This document shows, one piece after another, positions 43,005-51,135 of a stretch of DNA of 64,000 nucleotides. The DNA is taken from the NCBI RefSeq assembly GCF_001425005.1, contig NZ_LMDB01000001.1:742257-806256 (forward strand), given 5' to 3'. The notes below the pieces were generated by a model. That model saw only the letters and a program-made list of their open reading frames with translations, was not told where the DNA came from and ran no database searches. A program made the position numbers and the translations under genes. Numbering within the stretch: the first letter of the stretch is position 1; every line of letters begins with the position of its first letter. Source of the stretch: Duganella sp. Root336D2. Its GTDB lineage: Bacteria; Pseudomonadota; Gammaproteobacteria; Burkholderiales; Burkholderiaceae_D.

Positions 43005-44402
43005 GTGAGCATTTTTAGGACTAAGAACCTGGACGACATGCTGGCAACCGCCCGTACCCCTGGCGGTCTGCAGAAAGTGCTGGGTCCGATGGACCTGGTG
43101 CTGATGGGCATTGGCGCCATCGTGGGTACCGGCATCTTCGTCTTGACCGGCACCGGCGCACTGACCGCCGGCCCGGCCCTGACGATTTCCTTCGTGGTCG
43201 CAGCACTGGCCTGCGGTTTCGCCGCCCTGTGCTACGCCGAATTCGCCTCGACCGTTCCGGTTGCCGGCTCCATCTACACTTATAGCTACGCCACCCTGGG
43301 CGAACTGGTGGCATGGATGATCGGCTGGGACCTGATGCTCGAATACGGCCTTGCCACATCCGCCGTCTCGGTAGCCTGGTCCGGCTACTTCCAATCGCTG
43401 ATCTCCGGCATCGGCATCCACATGCCGGCCGCGCTGAGCGCCGCACCGGGCGCCGTTCCAGGTGTCACCACGTTCTTCAACCTGCCGGCCTTCGTCATCA
43501 TGATCGTGCTGACCGCCATGCTGGGCTGGGGCGTGCGTGAATCGGCCCGCGTCAACAACATCATGGTAGTCATCAAGATCGGCGTGGTGTTGCTGTTCAT
43601 CGCCGTTGGCGCCGGCCATGTGAAGCCAGCCAACTGGCAGCCATTCATGCCATTCGGCCCATCCGGCGTGATGAGCGCCGCCGCGCTGGTGTTCTTTGCC
43701 TTCATCGGTTTCGACGCCGTGACTTCCGCAGCGGAAGAAGTGAAGCGCCCTGAGCGCGACCTGCCGATCGGCATCATCGGCTCGCTGGCGGTCTGCACCA
43801 TCCTGTACGTGATCGTGGCCGGCATCATGACCGGCATCGTCCCTTACCAGCAATTCCTGGGCGTTGACCACCCGGTCTCGCTGGCACTGCAATACGCCGG
43901 TGAAAACTGGTTCGCCGGCTGGGTATCGCTGGGCGCGATCCTGGGCATGACCACCGTGATCCTGGTGATGGCCTACGGCCAGACCCGCATCATCTTCGCC
44001 ATGTCGCGCGACGGCCTGCTGCCCAAGAAGCTGTCGCAGGTACACCCGAAATACCACACCCCGTTCTTCGCCACCTGGATGGTCGGCCTGATCTTCGGCT
44101 TCATCGCCGCCCTGGTACCGCTGAACGTGCTGGCCGAACTGGTCAACATGGGCACCCTGGCCGCCTTCTGCCTGGTGTCGATCGCCGTGATCATCATGCG
44201 CAAGAAGCGCCCGGACCTGCACCGCGCCTTCCGCTGCCCTGGCGTGCCGGTGATTCCCGGCCTGGCGGTTATCTTCTGCCTGTCGCTGATGGCCTTCCTG
44301 TCGGCCATTACCTGGCTGGCTTTCGGCATCTGGCTGGCCATCGGCCTGGTGGTGTATTTCGGCTACTCGCGCCACAACTCCGAGCTGGGTAAAGCGAAGT
44401 AA
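43005..44402 (+). CDS. Amino-acid permease (APC family, cationic amino acid transporter type)
   Basis: A 465-residue inner-membrane transporter with about 12 segments. It shows KVLGPMDLVLMGIGAIVGTGIFVLTG (first segment), FAALCYAEFASTVPVAGSIYTYSYATLGEL, FFAFIGFDAVTSAAEEVKRPERDLPIGI and SLGAILGMTTVILVMAYGQTRIIFAMSRDGLLP, all typical of the YfnA/CAT branch. The GTG at 43005 is preferred because GGAGAG lies just before it and the product then starts SIFRTKNLDDML; an ATG at 42951 is the alternative. A clear terminator follows. Confidence 0.9.
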   Translation: MSIFRTKNLDDMLATARTPGGLQKVLGPMDLVLMGIGAIVGTGIFVLTGTGALTAGPALTISFVVAALACGFAALCYAEFASTVPVAGSIYTYSYATLGELVAWMIGWDLMLEYGLATSAVSVAWSGYFQSLISGIGIHMPAALSAAPGAVPGVTTFFNLPAFVIMIVLTAMLGWGVRESARVNNIMVVIKIGVVLLFIAVGAGHVKPANWQPFMPFGPSGVMSAAALVFFAFIGFDAVTSAAEEVKRPERDLPIGIIGSLAVCTILYVIVAGIMTGIVPYQQFLGVDHPVSLALQYAGENWFAGWVSLGAILGMTTVILVMAYGQTRIIFAMSRDGLLPKKLSQVHPKYHTPFFATWMVGLIFGFIAALVPLNVLAELVNMGTLAAFCLVSIAVIIMRKKRPDLHRAFRCPGVPVIPGLAVIFCLSLMAFLSAITWLAFGIWLAIGLVVYFGYSRHNSELGKAK

Positions 44403-44422
44403 GCAGCACACTCCCCCATGAA

Positions 44423-44446
44423 AGCCCGCAGCTGCGGGCTTTTTTC
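44423..44446 (+). terminator. Rho-independent terminator after the permease gene
   Basis: AGCCCGCAGCTGCGGGCT is a perfect 18-bp palindrome (44423-44440) followed by a run of T, located 21 bp after the permease stop. The usable stem is about 7 bp of G/C pairs with a 4-nt loop. Confidence 0.85.
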
Positions 44447-44547
44447 ATTGTTGCGCGCCTACCACGAAAAATGGCGCAGCCGCCCGCAATCTGTAACACT
44501 GGGGCCCGTAGTCAGCTTGTTCGCCACCAATAACGACGGGAGAAAGC

Positions 44548-45747
44548 ATGACGATGAAAAGAATGTGCAGCGCGCTTGCCGCGCTTTCAGCAGCCAGTTT
44601 CACCATCGTGGCAAGCGCCCAGGAAGGCGGGCCTACCGTCACCATCAGCGGCTTCGGCACCGCCGCCCTCACCTCCACCGACACCGACGACGCTGAATTC
44701 ATCCGCCCCAACCAGGCATCGGGCGTGAGGAAGGATTGGCGCACCGGCGTCGATTCGAACTTCGGCATCCAGGCCACGGTCAAAGTCAACGACATGATCT
44801 CGTTCACCGGCCAGGGCCTGGTGCGCAAGGATGCCATTGACCATTACCGCGCGCAGGCAGCGTGGGCCTTTGCCAAGTTCAAGGTCAACGATGAATTCAG
44901 CGTGCGCGTCGGCCGCATGGGCGCGCCGATCTATATGATTTCCGACTTCCGCAACGTGGGCTACGCCAACACCATGCTGCGCCCGCCGGCTGAAGTCTAT
45001 CGCCAGGTCACGCTGGACTCCTTCGACGGCGTCGACCTGCTCTACCAGCACAGCTTCGGCGACACCTCGCTCAGCGTGCAGGTGGGCACCGGCCGCGCCG
45101 ACGTTGACCAGCCGGCGCAGGACGTCGAGTTCCGCAAGATGCTGCTGCTGCACGTGGTCGCCGAAAACGGCCCGTTCACACTGCGCTTCGGCCGCGCGCA
45201 GGCCGACTTCAGCGTGGTCGACAATCCCACCCTGGCCGGGCTGGTGACCACGCTTCGTACCTTCGGATTTGGCTCGGTGGCGAACATGATCCCGCTCAAC
45301 GACGTCAAGGGCACCTTCACCTCCGTCGGCGGCACCATGGACTGGAAGAACGTGGTGCTGCAGGCCGAATACGCCATGCGCCGCACCGATACGCTGATCG
45401 TGCACGACACCAACTCGTGGTACGCGATGGCGGGCTACCGCTTCGGCAAATTCCTGCCCTACTACTACCACGGCAGCATCAAGCAGAAGTCGGACCGCAG
45501 CGTGGCAGGCTTGCCGACCACCGGCCCGCTGGCGCCGCTGGGCCTGGGCGTCAACGGCCTGGCCAAGGCGGCGCTGCAAAGCTCGGACGCGATCGGCGTG
45601 CGCTGGGACTTCTACAAATCGCTGGCATTGAAAGTCCAGGTCGACCACATCAAGCCGAAAGACGGGCCCGGAGCGTTCATCAATTACAAGCCTGGCTTCA
45701 ATGAGTCAGTGAACGTGTACGCGGTAGCACTCGACTTCGTGTTCTGA
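44548..45747 (+). CDS. Outer-membrane porin-like protein
   Basis: A 399-residue exported barrel protein. Signal peptide SAASFTIVASA|QEGGPTVTISGFGTAALT. Strand-like repeats and motifs such as VRVGRMGAPIYMISDFRNVGYAN and DSFDGVDLLYQHSFGDTSLSVQVG are typical of porins; the C-terminus ends in Phe (AVALDFVF). GGGAG precedes the ATG. The gene is 10 bp from a PBP-like gene, a pairing often seen in this group, suggesting shared transcription. Transported solute unknown. Confidence 0.82.
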   Translation: MTMKRMCSALAALSAASFTIVASAQEGGPTVTISGFGTAALTSTDTDDAEFIRPNQASGVRKDWRTGVDSNFGIQATVKVNDMISFTGQGLVRKDAIDHYRAQAAWAFAKFKVNDEFSVRVGRMGAPIYMISDFRNVGYANTMLRPPAEVYRQVTLDSFDGVDLLYQHSFGDTSLSVQVGTGRADVDQPAQDVEFRKMLLLHVVAENGPFTLRFGRAQADFSVVDNPTLAGLVTTLRTFGFGSVANMIPLNDVKGTFTSVGGTMDWKNVVLQAEYAMRRTDTLIVHDTNSWYAMAGYRFGKFLPYYYHGSIKQKSDRSVAGLPTTGPLAPLGLGVNGLAKAALQSSDAIGVRWDFYKSLALKVQVDHIKPKDGPGAFINYKPGFNESVNVYAVALDFVF

Positions 45748-45757
45748 GGAGGCAGCC

Positions 45758-46165
45758 ATGGACAAGCGAATCAAGCCGCTGCTGGCCGCAGCGATGATGT
45801 GTGCCGCCCTGCCCGTGCTGGCAGCCGAGATCGTGGTAGTGGTCAATCCGAAGAACCCGGCCTCGCGCATGTTCAGCGAACAGGCAGCCCAGTTCTTCCT
45901 CGGTAAATCGACCCTGTTCACGCCGATCGAACATACCGAAGGCCCGCTGCGCAATGAGTTCAGCCAGAAGGTGCTGGGCAAGGACAGCGCCCAGGTCAAG
46001 GCGCAGTGGTCAAAGCTGGTGTTCACCGGCAAAGGCACGGCGCCCAAGGAGTACGGCTCCAGCGCCGAGGTGAAGAAAGCCGTTGCTGCCGACGTCCAGG
46101 CCATCGGCTATATCGAGAAGTCCGCCGTCGACGACAGCGTCAAAGTCATCCTCACTGTGCAGTAA
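45758..46165 (+). CDS. Short PBP-like (PstS-type fold) periplasmic protein
   Basis: A 135-residue exported protein. Signal peptide CAALPVLA|AEIVVVVNPKNPASRMF. The body matches the short phosphate-ABC-substrate-binding-like domain: EQAAQFFLGKSTLFTPIEHTEGPLRNEFSQKVLGKDSAQVKAQWSKLVFTGKGTAPKEYGS. It is less than half the length of true PstS and has no transporter genes nearby, so a role other than phosphate uptake is likely, perhaps with the adjacent porin. GAGGAGGC precedes the ATG. A palindrome follows the stop by 5 bp. Confidence 0.8.
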   Translation: MDKRIKPLLAAAMMCAALPVLAAEIVVVVNPKNPASRMFSEQAAQFFLGKSTLFTPIEHTEGPLRNEFSQKVLGKDSAQVKAQWSKLVFTGKGTAPKEYGSSAEVKKAVAADVQAIGYIEKSAVDDSVKVILTVQ

Positions 46166-46170
46166 ATTCA

Positions 46171-46220
46171 GGGTCAGGTCCGGCAATCGGACAAATTTGT
46201 CCGATTGCCGGACCTGACCC
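46171..46220. repeat. Perfect 50-bp palindrome, copy 3 (GGGTCAG type)
   Basis: Two perfect 25-bp half-sites without loop; the half-site reads GGGTCAGGTCCGGCAATCGG then ACAAA. It is followed by CGACTTTCATG as in copy 2. It lies between the PBP-like stop and the ATG of the EamA transporter gene, ending 13 bp before that ATG, where a ribosome site would be expected. Its arms share GGTCAG-x-TCCGGCAATC-x-GACA with copy 2. Confidence 0.85.
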
Positions 46221-46233
46221 CGACTTTCATGCG

Positions 46234-47124
46234 ATGATCGACGGAATGCGCCAACCCGTCCTCGCCTACATCGTCGCCATGCTCATGCTGAGCACCCTGG
46301 GCGTGTACGTCCAGGAGGCGGGCCTCGATCCAGTGACCACCGTGTTCTTCCGCTGCGCCATCGGCGCCGCAGCCCTCGCGCTCTACTGCGGCTGGAAAGG
46401 CAGGTTCAAGCGCGAGCACATGCCGCCGCGCGCCTTCAAGCTGGCAGCCTTCAGCGGGGTACTGATGGTGGTCAACTGGGTCACTTTCTTCGAAGCGATC
46501 CGCCGCATCGGCATCGCCGTCGCCACCATCGTGTTCCATGTGCAGCCCTTCATGGTGCTGCTGCTTGGCGCGCTAGTGTTGCGCGAACGCCTGGCCGCCA
46601 ACAAGCTGGCCTGGGTCGCGCTGGGCTTCGGCGGCCTGGCACTGGCTTGCGGCGTGCGTTTCGACGAGCCGATGGATGCCAACTACCTGCTCGGCATCGC
46701 CAGCACGCTGACCGGCGCCCTGGCCTACGCCGGCGTGACCCTGACCACCAAATCGATGCGCGGCACGCCGCCGCACCTGACCGCGCTAGTGCACTGCATG
46801 ACCGGCGCACTGTTGCTGGGCGCATTCAGCGCGATCCCTGCCGGCGGCCTGAGCGCCGCGCAGTGGGGATGGCTCGGCACCCTCGGACTGGTGCCGACAG
46901 CAATGGCCTATGTGATGATTTACGGCGCGACGCCGCGCATGGAAACCGCGGCAATCGCGGTGCTGACCTTCATCTACCCCGCAGCAGCGGTGTGCTGGGA
47001 CTACCTGGTCTACGGCCACCTGATCAGCGCCTGGCAGATCGCAGGCTTCGCCCTGATCGTGTTGGCCAGCCTCGGAGTCAACCTGAATTGGCGAATTACT
47101 GTCGGAAAACTTTACAGTCGGTAA
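46234..47124 (+). CDS. EamA/DMT family transporter
   Basis: A 296-residue inner-membrane protein with about ten hydrophobic segments in two EamA repeats. Typical stretches: MLMLSTLGVYVQEAGLDPVTTVFFRCAIGAAAL, FFEAIRRIGIAVATIVFHVQPFMVLLLGALVLRERL and, in the second half, YGATPRMETAAIAVLTFIYPAAAVCWDYLVYG. The family exports metabolites or amino acids. No ribosome site precedes the ATG at 46234 or the ATG at 46246, because the palindrome occupies that place. Confidence 0.88.
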   Translation: MIDGMRQPVLAYIVAMLMLSTLGVYVQEAGLDPVTTVFFRCAIGAAALALYCGWKGRFKREHMPPRAFKLAAFSGVLMVVNWVTFFEAIRRIGIAVATIVFHVQPFMVLLLGALVLRERLAANKLAWVALGFGGLALACGVRFDEPMDANYLLGIASTLTGALAYAGVTLTTKSMRGTPPHLTALVHCMTGALLLGAFSAIPAGGLSAAQWGWLGTLGLVPTAMAYVMIYGATPRMETAAIAVLTFIYPAAAVCWDYLVYGHLISAWQIAGFALIVLASLGVNLNWRITVGKLYSR

Positions 47125-47157
47125 ATGTTTCTTTCGTAAGTGCTTGATTTTCCTATA

Positions 47158-47173
47158 TGGCATAAATTTTGCT
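47158..47173 (+). promoter_or_regulatory. Sigma-54 promoter of the PEP-CTERM gene
   Basis: TGGCATAAATTTTGCT matches the sigma-54 consensus TGGCACG-N4-TTGCW at all core positions, with GG and GC at the required 12-bp step. Transcription would start near 47185, leaving a 30-nt leader before the ATG. PEP-CTERM genes are known to be under RpoN with the PrsK/PrsR pair in floc-forming betaproteobacteria, which agrees. The activator site should lie upstream, inside the EamA gene. Confidence 0.75.
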
Positions 47174-47214
47174 TAAATGCATTTCTGTTTGATTAATAAC
47201 AAAATGGACCCTGA

Positions 47215-47892
47215 ATGAACTTCAAAGCAATTTTCGCAGCACTGGCAGTAGCCGCCTCGATCCCAGCATCTGCAGACGTTATTTACACGAACAACTTCGA
47301 ATCCAACGCCAACGGCTTCAGCGGCGCCGGCGCCCTGACCGCCACCCAAGGTTACAGCCAGCTCGGCTTCGGCCAGCAAATGCTGCGCAATGGCGCCACT
47401 GGCAATCCAGCGGCCGCGTCGGTATTGAGCCTGAACTTTGCCAGCGCAATCAACGCCCCGACCCTGAAGCTGTCCTTTGGCGCCATCGACTCGTGGGATG
47501 CCAACAACGGCTACGGCCCGGATTACTTCAATATCCGTGTCGATGGCAAAGAGCTGTACAAGCAAAACTTTGACACGTTCGGCAATTCCGCGTCTGACGC
47601 GCACCTGACCTTCCTCAACCACTCCCACCTGGGCTTCTATGGCTGGGAAGACCAGGCCTATGAAATGAGCTTCACCCTGGACAACCTGGCCGCTGGCACG
47701 CACAGCATCGAGTTCTTCGCTTCCGGCGCTGTCTGGCAAGGCGACACGGACGAAAGCTGGGCGATCGACAATATCAGCCTGACCGGCGAACGTGCGGCCC
47801 CTCCAGCCGACATACCTGAACCAGTCAGCGGCGCCCTGCTGCTGGGCGGCCTGGGCGCAATGGCCCTGGCACGCCGCCGCCGCCGCGCTTGA
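47215..47892 (+). CDS. PEP-CTERM sorting domain-containing protein
   Basis: A 225-residue exported protein. Signal peptide IFAALAVAASIPASA|DVIYTNNFE. The mature body is Asn/Gly/Ser-rich and beta-sandwich-like (SWAIDNISLTGE near its end). The C-terminus carries a PEP-CTERM signal: PEPVSGALLLGGLGAMALA then RRRRRA, so exosortase would cut it and the protein would go to the exopolysaccharide/envelope. No exosortase gene is in this window. A sigma-54 promoter precedes it. The body shows no recognised catalytic motif. Confidence 0.92.
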   Translation: MNFKAIFAALAVAASIPASADVIYTNNFESNANGFSGAGALTATQGYSQLGFGQQMLRNGATGNPAAASVLSLNFASAINAPTLKLSFGAIDSWDANNGYGPDYFNIRVDGKELYKQNFDTFGNSASDAHLTFLNHSHLGFYGWEDQAYEMSFTLDNLAAGTHSIEFFASGAVWQGDTDESWAIDNISLTGERAAPPADIPEPVSGALLLGGLGAMALARRRRRA

Positions 47893-47910
47893 TCGCTTTA
47901 AACGCGCGCC

Positions 47911-48612
47911 TCAACCCGGCGCGCCGAACATCGCTTCGGCGCGCTGGAACAGGATCCACGAAGTAGCCACATATTTATCGCCGCTGCGCGATACATTTCC
48001 CTTGTGCGTATGGGTGAAGCCGGCCGGCGCAATAATCAGCCGGCCCTGGCGCGCCTCCACCTTGCGCTGCTGGTAGTAGAACTCCGTCTCCCCGCCCTCC
48101 GCCACATCGTTCAGGTAAAACTGGAACAGCAATGCGCGGTGCAGCGTTTCGCAGCTCGCATTCTGCGGATAAATCTCGGAATGCCAATGGTGGTAGCCGC
48201 CGCTGGCCCGCAAATATTTCTGCACATTGATCGGACCGGCACGGTACATGGACTGGATCAGCTGCGCCAGGTAAGGCCGGCCGCAGCGCTCGAAATTGTC
48301 GATATCGAGCGTGACCGGCTGCCCGCTTTCCGGATCGGCCACGCGCGGCGATAGCGCGCCCGCGAGCAGCATGCGGTATTTGTCCATGTAGCGCGACAGG
48401 TGGGCCAGCACGCTGGCCATCATCAGGTTGGATACATCGTTCCATTCCGCGTGCTGGCTGATGGTCAGGTCATAGCTGTCCTTCTTCGCCACATCGACGC
48501 CCTGCCCCGTCTTGCCGCGCACGGCTTTGCCGCTGGCCTCGAAACGCGCCAGGATCTGCTGGCATTGCTCGGCCGTCAAGGCGCCGTCATAGATTTCGAT
48601 AAAGTCGTCCAT
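47911..48612 (-). CDS. 2OG-Fe(II) oxygenase family protein
   Basis: A 233-residue cytoplasmic oxygenase of the prolyl-4-hydroxylase-like type. The iron site is likely HWHSE (first His and acidic residue, near residue 148) with the distal His in FTHTHKGN and a 2-oxoglutarate-binding basic residue in the following NVSRSGDKY. The surrounding pattern ALLFQFYLNDVAEGGETEFYYQQRKVEARQGRLIIAPAGF is characteristic. Target unknown. An ATG four codons earlier (48624) is possible; neither has a clear ribosome site. Confidence 0.85.
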   Translation of the reverse strand: MDDFIEIYDGALTAEQCQQILARFEASGKAVRGKTGQGVDVAKKDSYDLTISQHAEWNDVSNLMMASVLAHLSRYMDKYRMLLAGALSPRVADPESGQPVTLDIDNFERCGRPYLAQLIQSMYRAGPINVQKYLRASGGYHHWHSEIYPQNASCETLHRALLFQFYLNDVAEGGETEFYYQQRKVEARQGRLIIAPAGFTHTHKGNVSRSGDKYVATSWILFQRAEAMFGAPG

Positions 48613-48646
48613 GCCGGGCAGCATACGGCAAATCCAACTTTCATTT

Positions 48647-48689
48647 GTTAAGTTTGAGACAGCGACTTGCAAAATGTCTCATTCTTAAC
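48647..48689. promoter_or_regulatory. Imperfect dyad GTTAAGTTTGAGACA / TGTCTCATTCTTAAC
   Basis: Two 15-bp arms (48647-48661 and 48675-48689, three mismatches) flank a 13-bp spacer in the divergent region between the oxygenase and the secreted subtilase gene. The arm ends GAGACA/TGTCTC and GTTAAG/CTTAAC are perfect. It could bind a dimeric regulator. It lies 35 bp upstream of the oxygenase start and far upstream of the subtilase start. Confidence 0.4.
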
Positions 48690-48780
48690 AAAAGTGTATG
48701 CTAAATTCAACAGCCCGCTACAACTGGAGACATTTTGATAGATTTCCCGGATTTTTCTCCCTACACTCAGTCCCAGTCGA

Positions 48781-48820
48781 GTGAAAAATCTTTTCACTAC
48801 GGCAAAAATAATTCATGCCG
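48781..48820 (+). other. Structured 5' leader of the subtilase gene
   Basis: GTGAAAA-ATC-TTTTCAC (48781-48797) forms a perfect 7-bp hairpin, and CGGCA...TGCCG (about 48800-48820) a second small one. Both lie in the long leader before the secreted S8 peptidase, about 45-85 bp upstream of its ATG. They may stabilise the mRNA or be chance. Confidence 0.3.
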
Positions 48821-48865
48821 AACAACGGCTCAAGGATATACACCTTACACAGAGTGGAGATTTTC

Positions 48866-50434
48866 ATGGTTCAGAAGCAATTCCAGGTTTCCAAAATCGC
48901 ATTCGGCGCCAAGCTGCTGGCTGGCGTCATCGCTTTCGGCGCAATGGGCAACGCCTTCGCAGCAGACGATAGCGCACGCTACATTGTCACCTTCCATGCT
49001 GGCAAATCCGGCAACATCAAACAGCACGTCGCCAAACTGAAAGGCAAGCTGAAGCACGAAGTGTTCGGCGCCGATGCGATGGCTGTTGAACTGTCGAAAG
49101 CCGAGCTGGCAAACTTGAAAAAGCACGCTGACGTGATCGACGTCGAAGAAGACGTGAAACGCTATCCATTCGCCACCACCTCGCCATCGACCGGCACGCC
49201 ATACCAGCTGGGCCAGCTGGTACCGTGGGGCATCAAGGCAACCCAGGCTGACCAGCTGTCCGACGCCAACACCGCCAACCGCAAAGTCTGCATCATCGAC
49301 TCCGGCTACGACCGCGCGCACGAAGACCTGAACGGCAACAACGTGACCGGCGAGTACGACTCCGGCACCGGCTGGTGGTACACCGACGAAAACCACCACG
49401 GCTCGCACGTGGCAGGCACCATCGCCGCCATCAACAACAGCGGCACCGGCGTGGTCGGCGTGAACCCGAACAAGAACCTGAAACTGCATATCGTCAAAGT
49501 ATTCGGCGCAGACGGCTGGGCCTACTCTTCGACCCTGGCTAGCGCGGTCAACAAATGCGTGACCGCTGGCGCCAACGTGATTTCGATGTCCCTGGGCGGC
49601 GGCGGTTCGAGCAAGACCGAACAGCGCGCCTTCGATTCCGCTCAGTCCAAAGGCATCCTGTCGATCGCCGCTGCAGGCAACGACGGCAACACCGTTGTCT
49701 CCTACCCAGCAGGCTACTCCAGCGTGATGATGGTCGCCGCCGTCGACGAATTCAAGAAATGGGCCACCTTCTCGCAGTACAACAGCAAGGTTGAAATCTC
49801 CGGCCCAGGCGTGGCAGTGCTGTCGACCGTACCGATGGGCGCCGGTTCCGAATCCCACCTGAGCGTAGGCGCCAGCACCTACGCTCCAGGCGACATGGAC
49901 GGCTCGCCTAAGCTGACCCGCACCGCTCCGCTGGCCGACTTCGGCCTGGGCGATGCGGTCAACAGCTCAGTGTCCGGCAAGGTCTGCCTGATCCAGCGCG
50001 GCACCGTGGACTTCGCCACCAAAGTGTCGAACTGCCAGGCATCCGGCGGCGTCGGCGCGATCGTGTACAACAACGCAGCTGGCACCTTCGGCGGCACCCT
50101 GGGCACCACCGTGACCAGCATTCCTTCGGTGACCGCGACCGATGTCGACGGCGCAGCGATGAAAGGCCAGCTGGGCCAGTCTGCGACCGTCGAAGTGAAG
50201 GCCACCAACTACTCCTTCTACGACGGCACCTCGATGGCAACCCCGCACGTGTCGGCTGTCGCGGCACTGGTGTGGTCCTACTTCCCAACCTGCACCGGCT
50301 CGCAGATCCGCTCCTCGCTGACCAAGTCCGCGCTGGACCTGGAAACCGCTGGCAAGGACAACAAGACCGGTTACGGCATGGTGCAAGCCAAGGCAGCCTA
50401 CGACCGCATCAAGTCCCTGGGCTGCGGCAACTAA
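48866..50434 (+). CDS. Secreted S8 serine peptidase with PA domain insert
   Basis: A 522-residue secreted subtilase. Signal peptide FGAMGNAFA|ADD. The I9 prodomain (about 36-100) starts ARYIVTFHAGKSGNIKQHV and ends DVIDVEEDVKRYPFA. The triad is Asp145 (IIDSG), His178 (NHHGSHVAGT) and Ser456 (DGTSMATPHVS), with oxyanion Asn272 in AAAGNDG. A PA domain (about 330-440) is inserted between His and Ser, as in extracellular subtilases of this group. GTGGAGA precedes the ATG at 48866. A strong terminator follows. It is likely a major extracellular protease. Confidence 0.95.
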   Translation: MVQKQFQVSKIAFGAKLLAGVIAFGAMGNAFAADDSARYIVTFHAGKSGNIKQHVAKLKGKLKHEVFGADAMAVELSKAELANLKKHADVIDVEEDVKRYPFATTSPSTGTPYQLGQLVPWGIKATQADQLSDANTANRKVCIIDSGYDRAHEDLNGNNVTGEYDSGTGWWYTDENHHGSHVAGTIAAINNSGTGVVGVNPNKNLKLHIVKVFGADGWAYSSTLASAVNKCVTAGANVISMSLGGGGSSKTEQRAFDSAQSKGILSIAAAGNDGNTVVSYPAGYSSVMMVAAVDEFKKWATFSQYNSKVEISGPGVAVLSTVPMGAGSESHLSVGASTYAPGDMDGSPKLTRTAPLADFGLGDAVNSSVSGKVCLIQRGTVDFATKVSNCQASGGVGAIVYNNAAGTFGGTLGTTVTSIPSVTATDVDGAAMKGQLGQSATVEVKATNYSFYDGTSMATPHVSAVAALVWSYFPTCTGSQIRSSLTKSALDLETAGKDNKTGYGMVQAKAAYDRIKSLGCGN

Positions 50435-50458
50435 GTTACTGCTTTCTCCAAGCACGAA

Positions 50459-50483
50459 GGGCGCCTCGCGGCGCCCTTTTTTT
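50459..50483 (+). terminator. Rho-independent terminator after the subtilase gene
   Basis: GGGCGCC-TCGC-GGCGCCC (50459-50476) is a perfect 7-bp GC stem with a 4-nt loop, followed by seven T. It lies 24 bp after the subtilase stop. Confidence 0.92.
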
Positions 50484-50621
50484 ATTCGGTGCCAGGTCTG
50501 TCATTTGGACAGGTAGCGTGATCATTTGATCTGGCTCAATACGTAAAATAACGGGAATTTGCGTATTGAGATTTATCAAAGAACTGGGTCGTCTGTCCAA
50601 ATGTCAGACCTGGCACCGGAT
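50484..50621. repeat. MITE-like inverted-repeat element, copy 4 (GGTGCCAGGTCTG type)
   Basis: A 138-bp element bounded by 29-bp inverted repeats with two mismatches (50484-50512 and 50593-50621). The arm core is CGGTGCCAGGTCTG followed by a CATTTGGACAG end. Inside lies a second inverted repeat, CTCAATACG (50535-50543) and CGTATTGAG (50562-50570). An FNR-like TTGATCTGGCTCAA is at 50526-50539. It fills the gap between the subtilase terminator and the convergent exbD-like stop. No coding sequence is inside. Confidence 0.75.
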
Positions 50622-50633
50622 TTCAGTAAGAAG

Positions 50634-51050
50634 TTATTGGAAGCGTTCATTCCCGACGATGGCGATATTGCGTACCCCGAGCTTCTGCGCCGTGGCCAGC
50701 ACGCCTGCCACCACCTTGTACGGCGCGAGGCCGTTGGAGCGCAGCTGGATGCTGTCGTCGCCTTTCAGCGCCCCCAGCTTTTCTTCCAGCGCCGCGCGGC
50801 TTGCGAGCTGGGCGCCGTTCCACCACAGCGTGCCGTCGAAGTCGACTTCCAGCGTCTGGGCTAGCTTCTCGATGGCGCCGCCCGACCTTGGCATGTCCAT
50901 GCCGATGGAGTGGTTGGCTTTGGGGATGGTGACGATCAGCATGATGATCAGGACCAGCATGACGTCAATCAGCGGCGTCATATTCAACTGGTTCAGCGGC
51001 TCAGCTTCGGCGGACGGTGTGGTCAGTGCTGCATTGCGTGCGTAACGCAT
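50634..51050 (-). CDS. Biopolymer transporter ExbD/TolR family protein
   Basis: A 138-residue inner-membrane protein: short cytoplasmic N-terminus, one membrane helix (LNMTPLIDVMLVLIIMLIVTIPKA, containing the proton-path Asp), and a periplasmic domain ending in GVLATAQKLGVRNIAIVGNERFQ. ExbD works with ExbB to power TonB-dependent transport. No exbB or tonB lies here, so it may serve partners elsewhere. AGGAGGCACC precedes the ATG. Confidence 0.9.
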   Translation of the reverse strand: MRYARNAALTTPSAEAEPLNQLNMTPLIDVMLVLIIMLIVTIPKANHSIGMDMPRSGGAIEKLAQTLEVDFDGTLWWNGAQLASRAALEEKLGALKGDDSIQLRSNGLAPYKVVAGVLATAQKLGVRNIAIVGNERFQ

Positions 51051-51135
51051 GGTGCCTCCTCAGGTTAGTGTTATCAAAACGAACAACTCCGGAGTGAGGC
51101 CAATATACCGCGTGGAAACAACAGTTGCGAAAAGA

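Noticed and set aside
45758..46165. A phosphate ABC transporter locus
   Set aside because: The protein is a short PBP-like domain only; no pstCAB genes or Pho box are nearby.
48735..49040. A short plus-strand frame in the subtilase leader
   Set aside because: It overlaps the subtilase start out of frame, lacks a ribosome site and ends in low-quality sequence. It could be a leader peptide, but nothing supports that.
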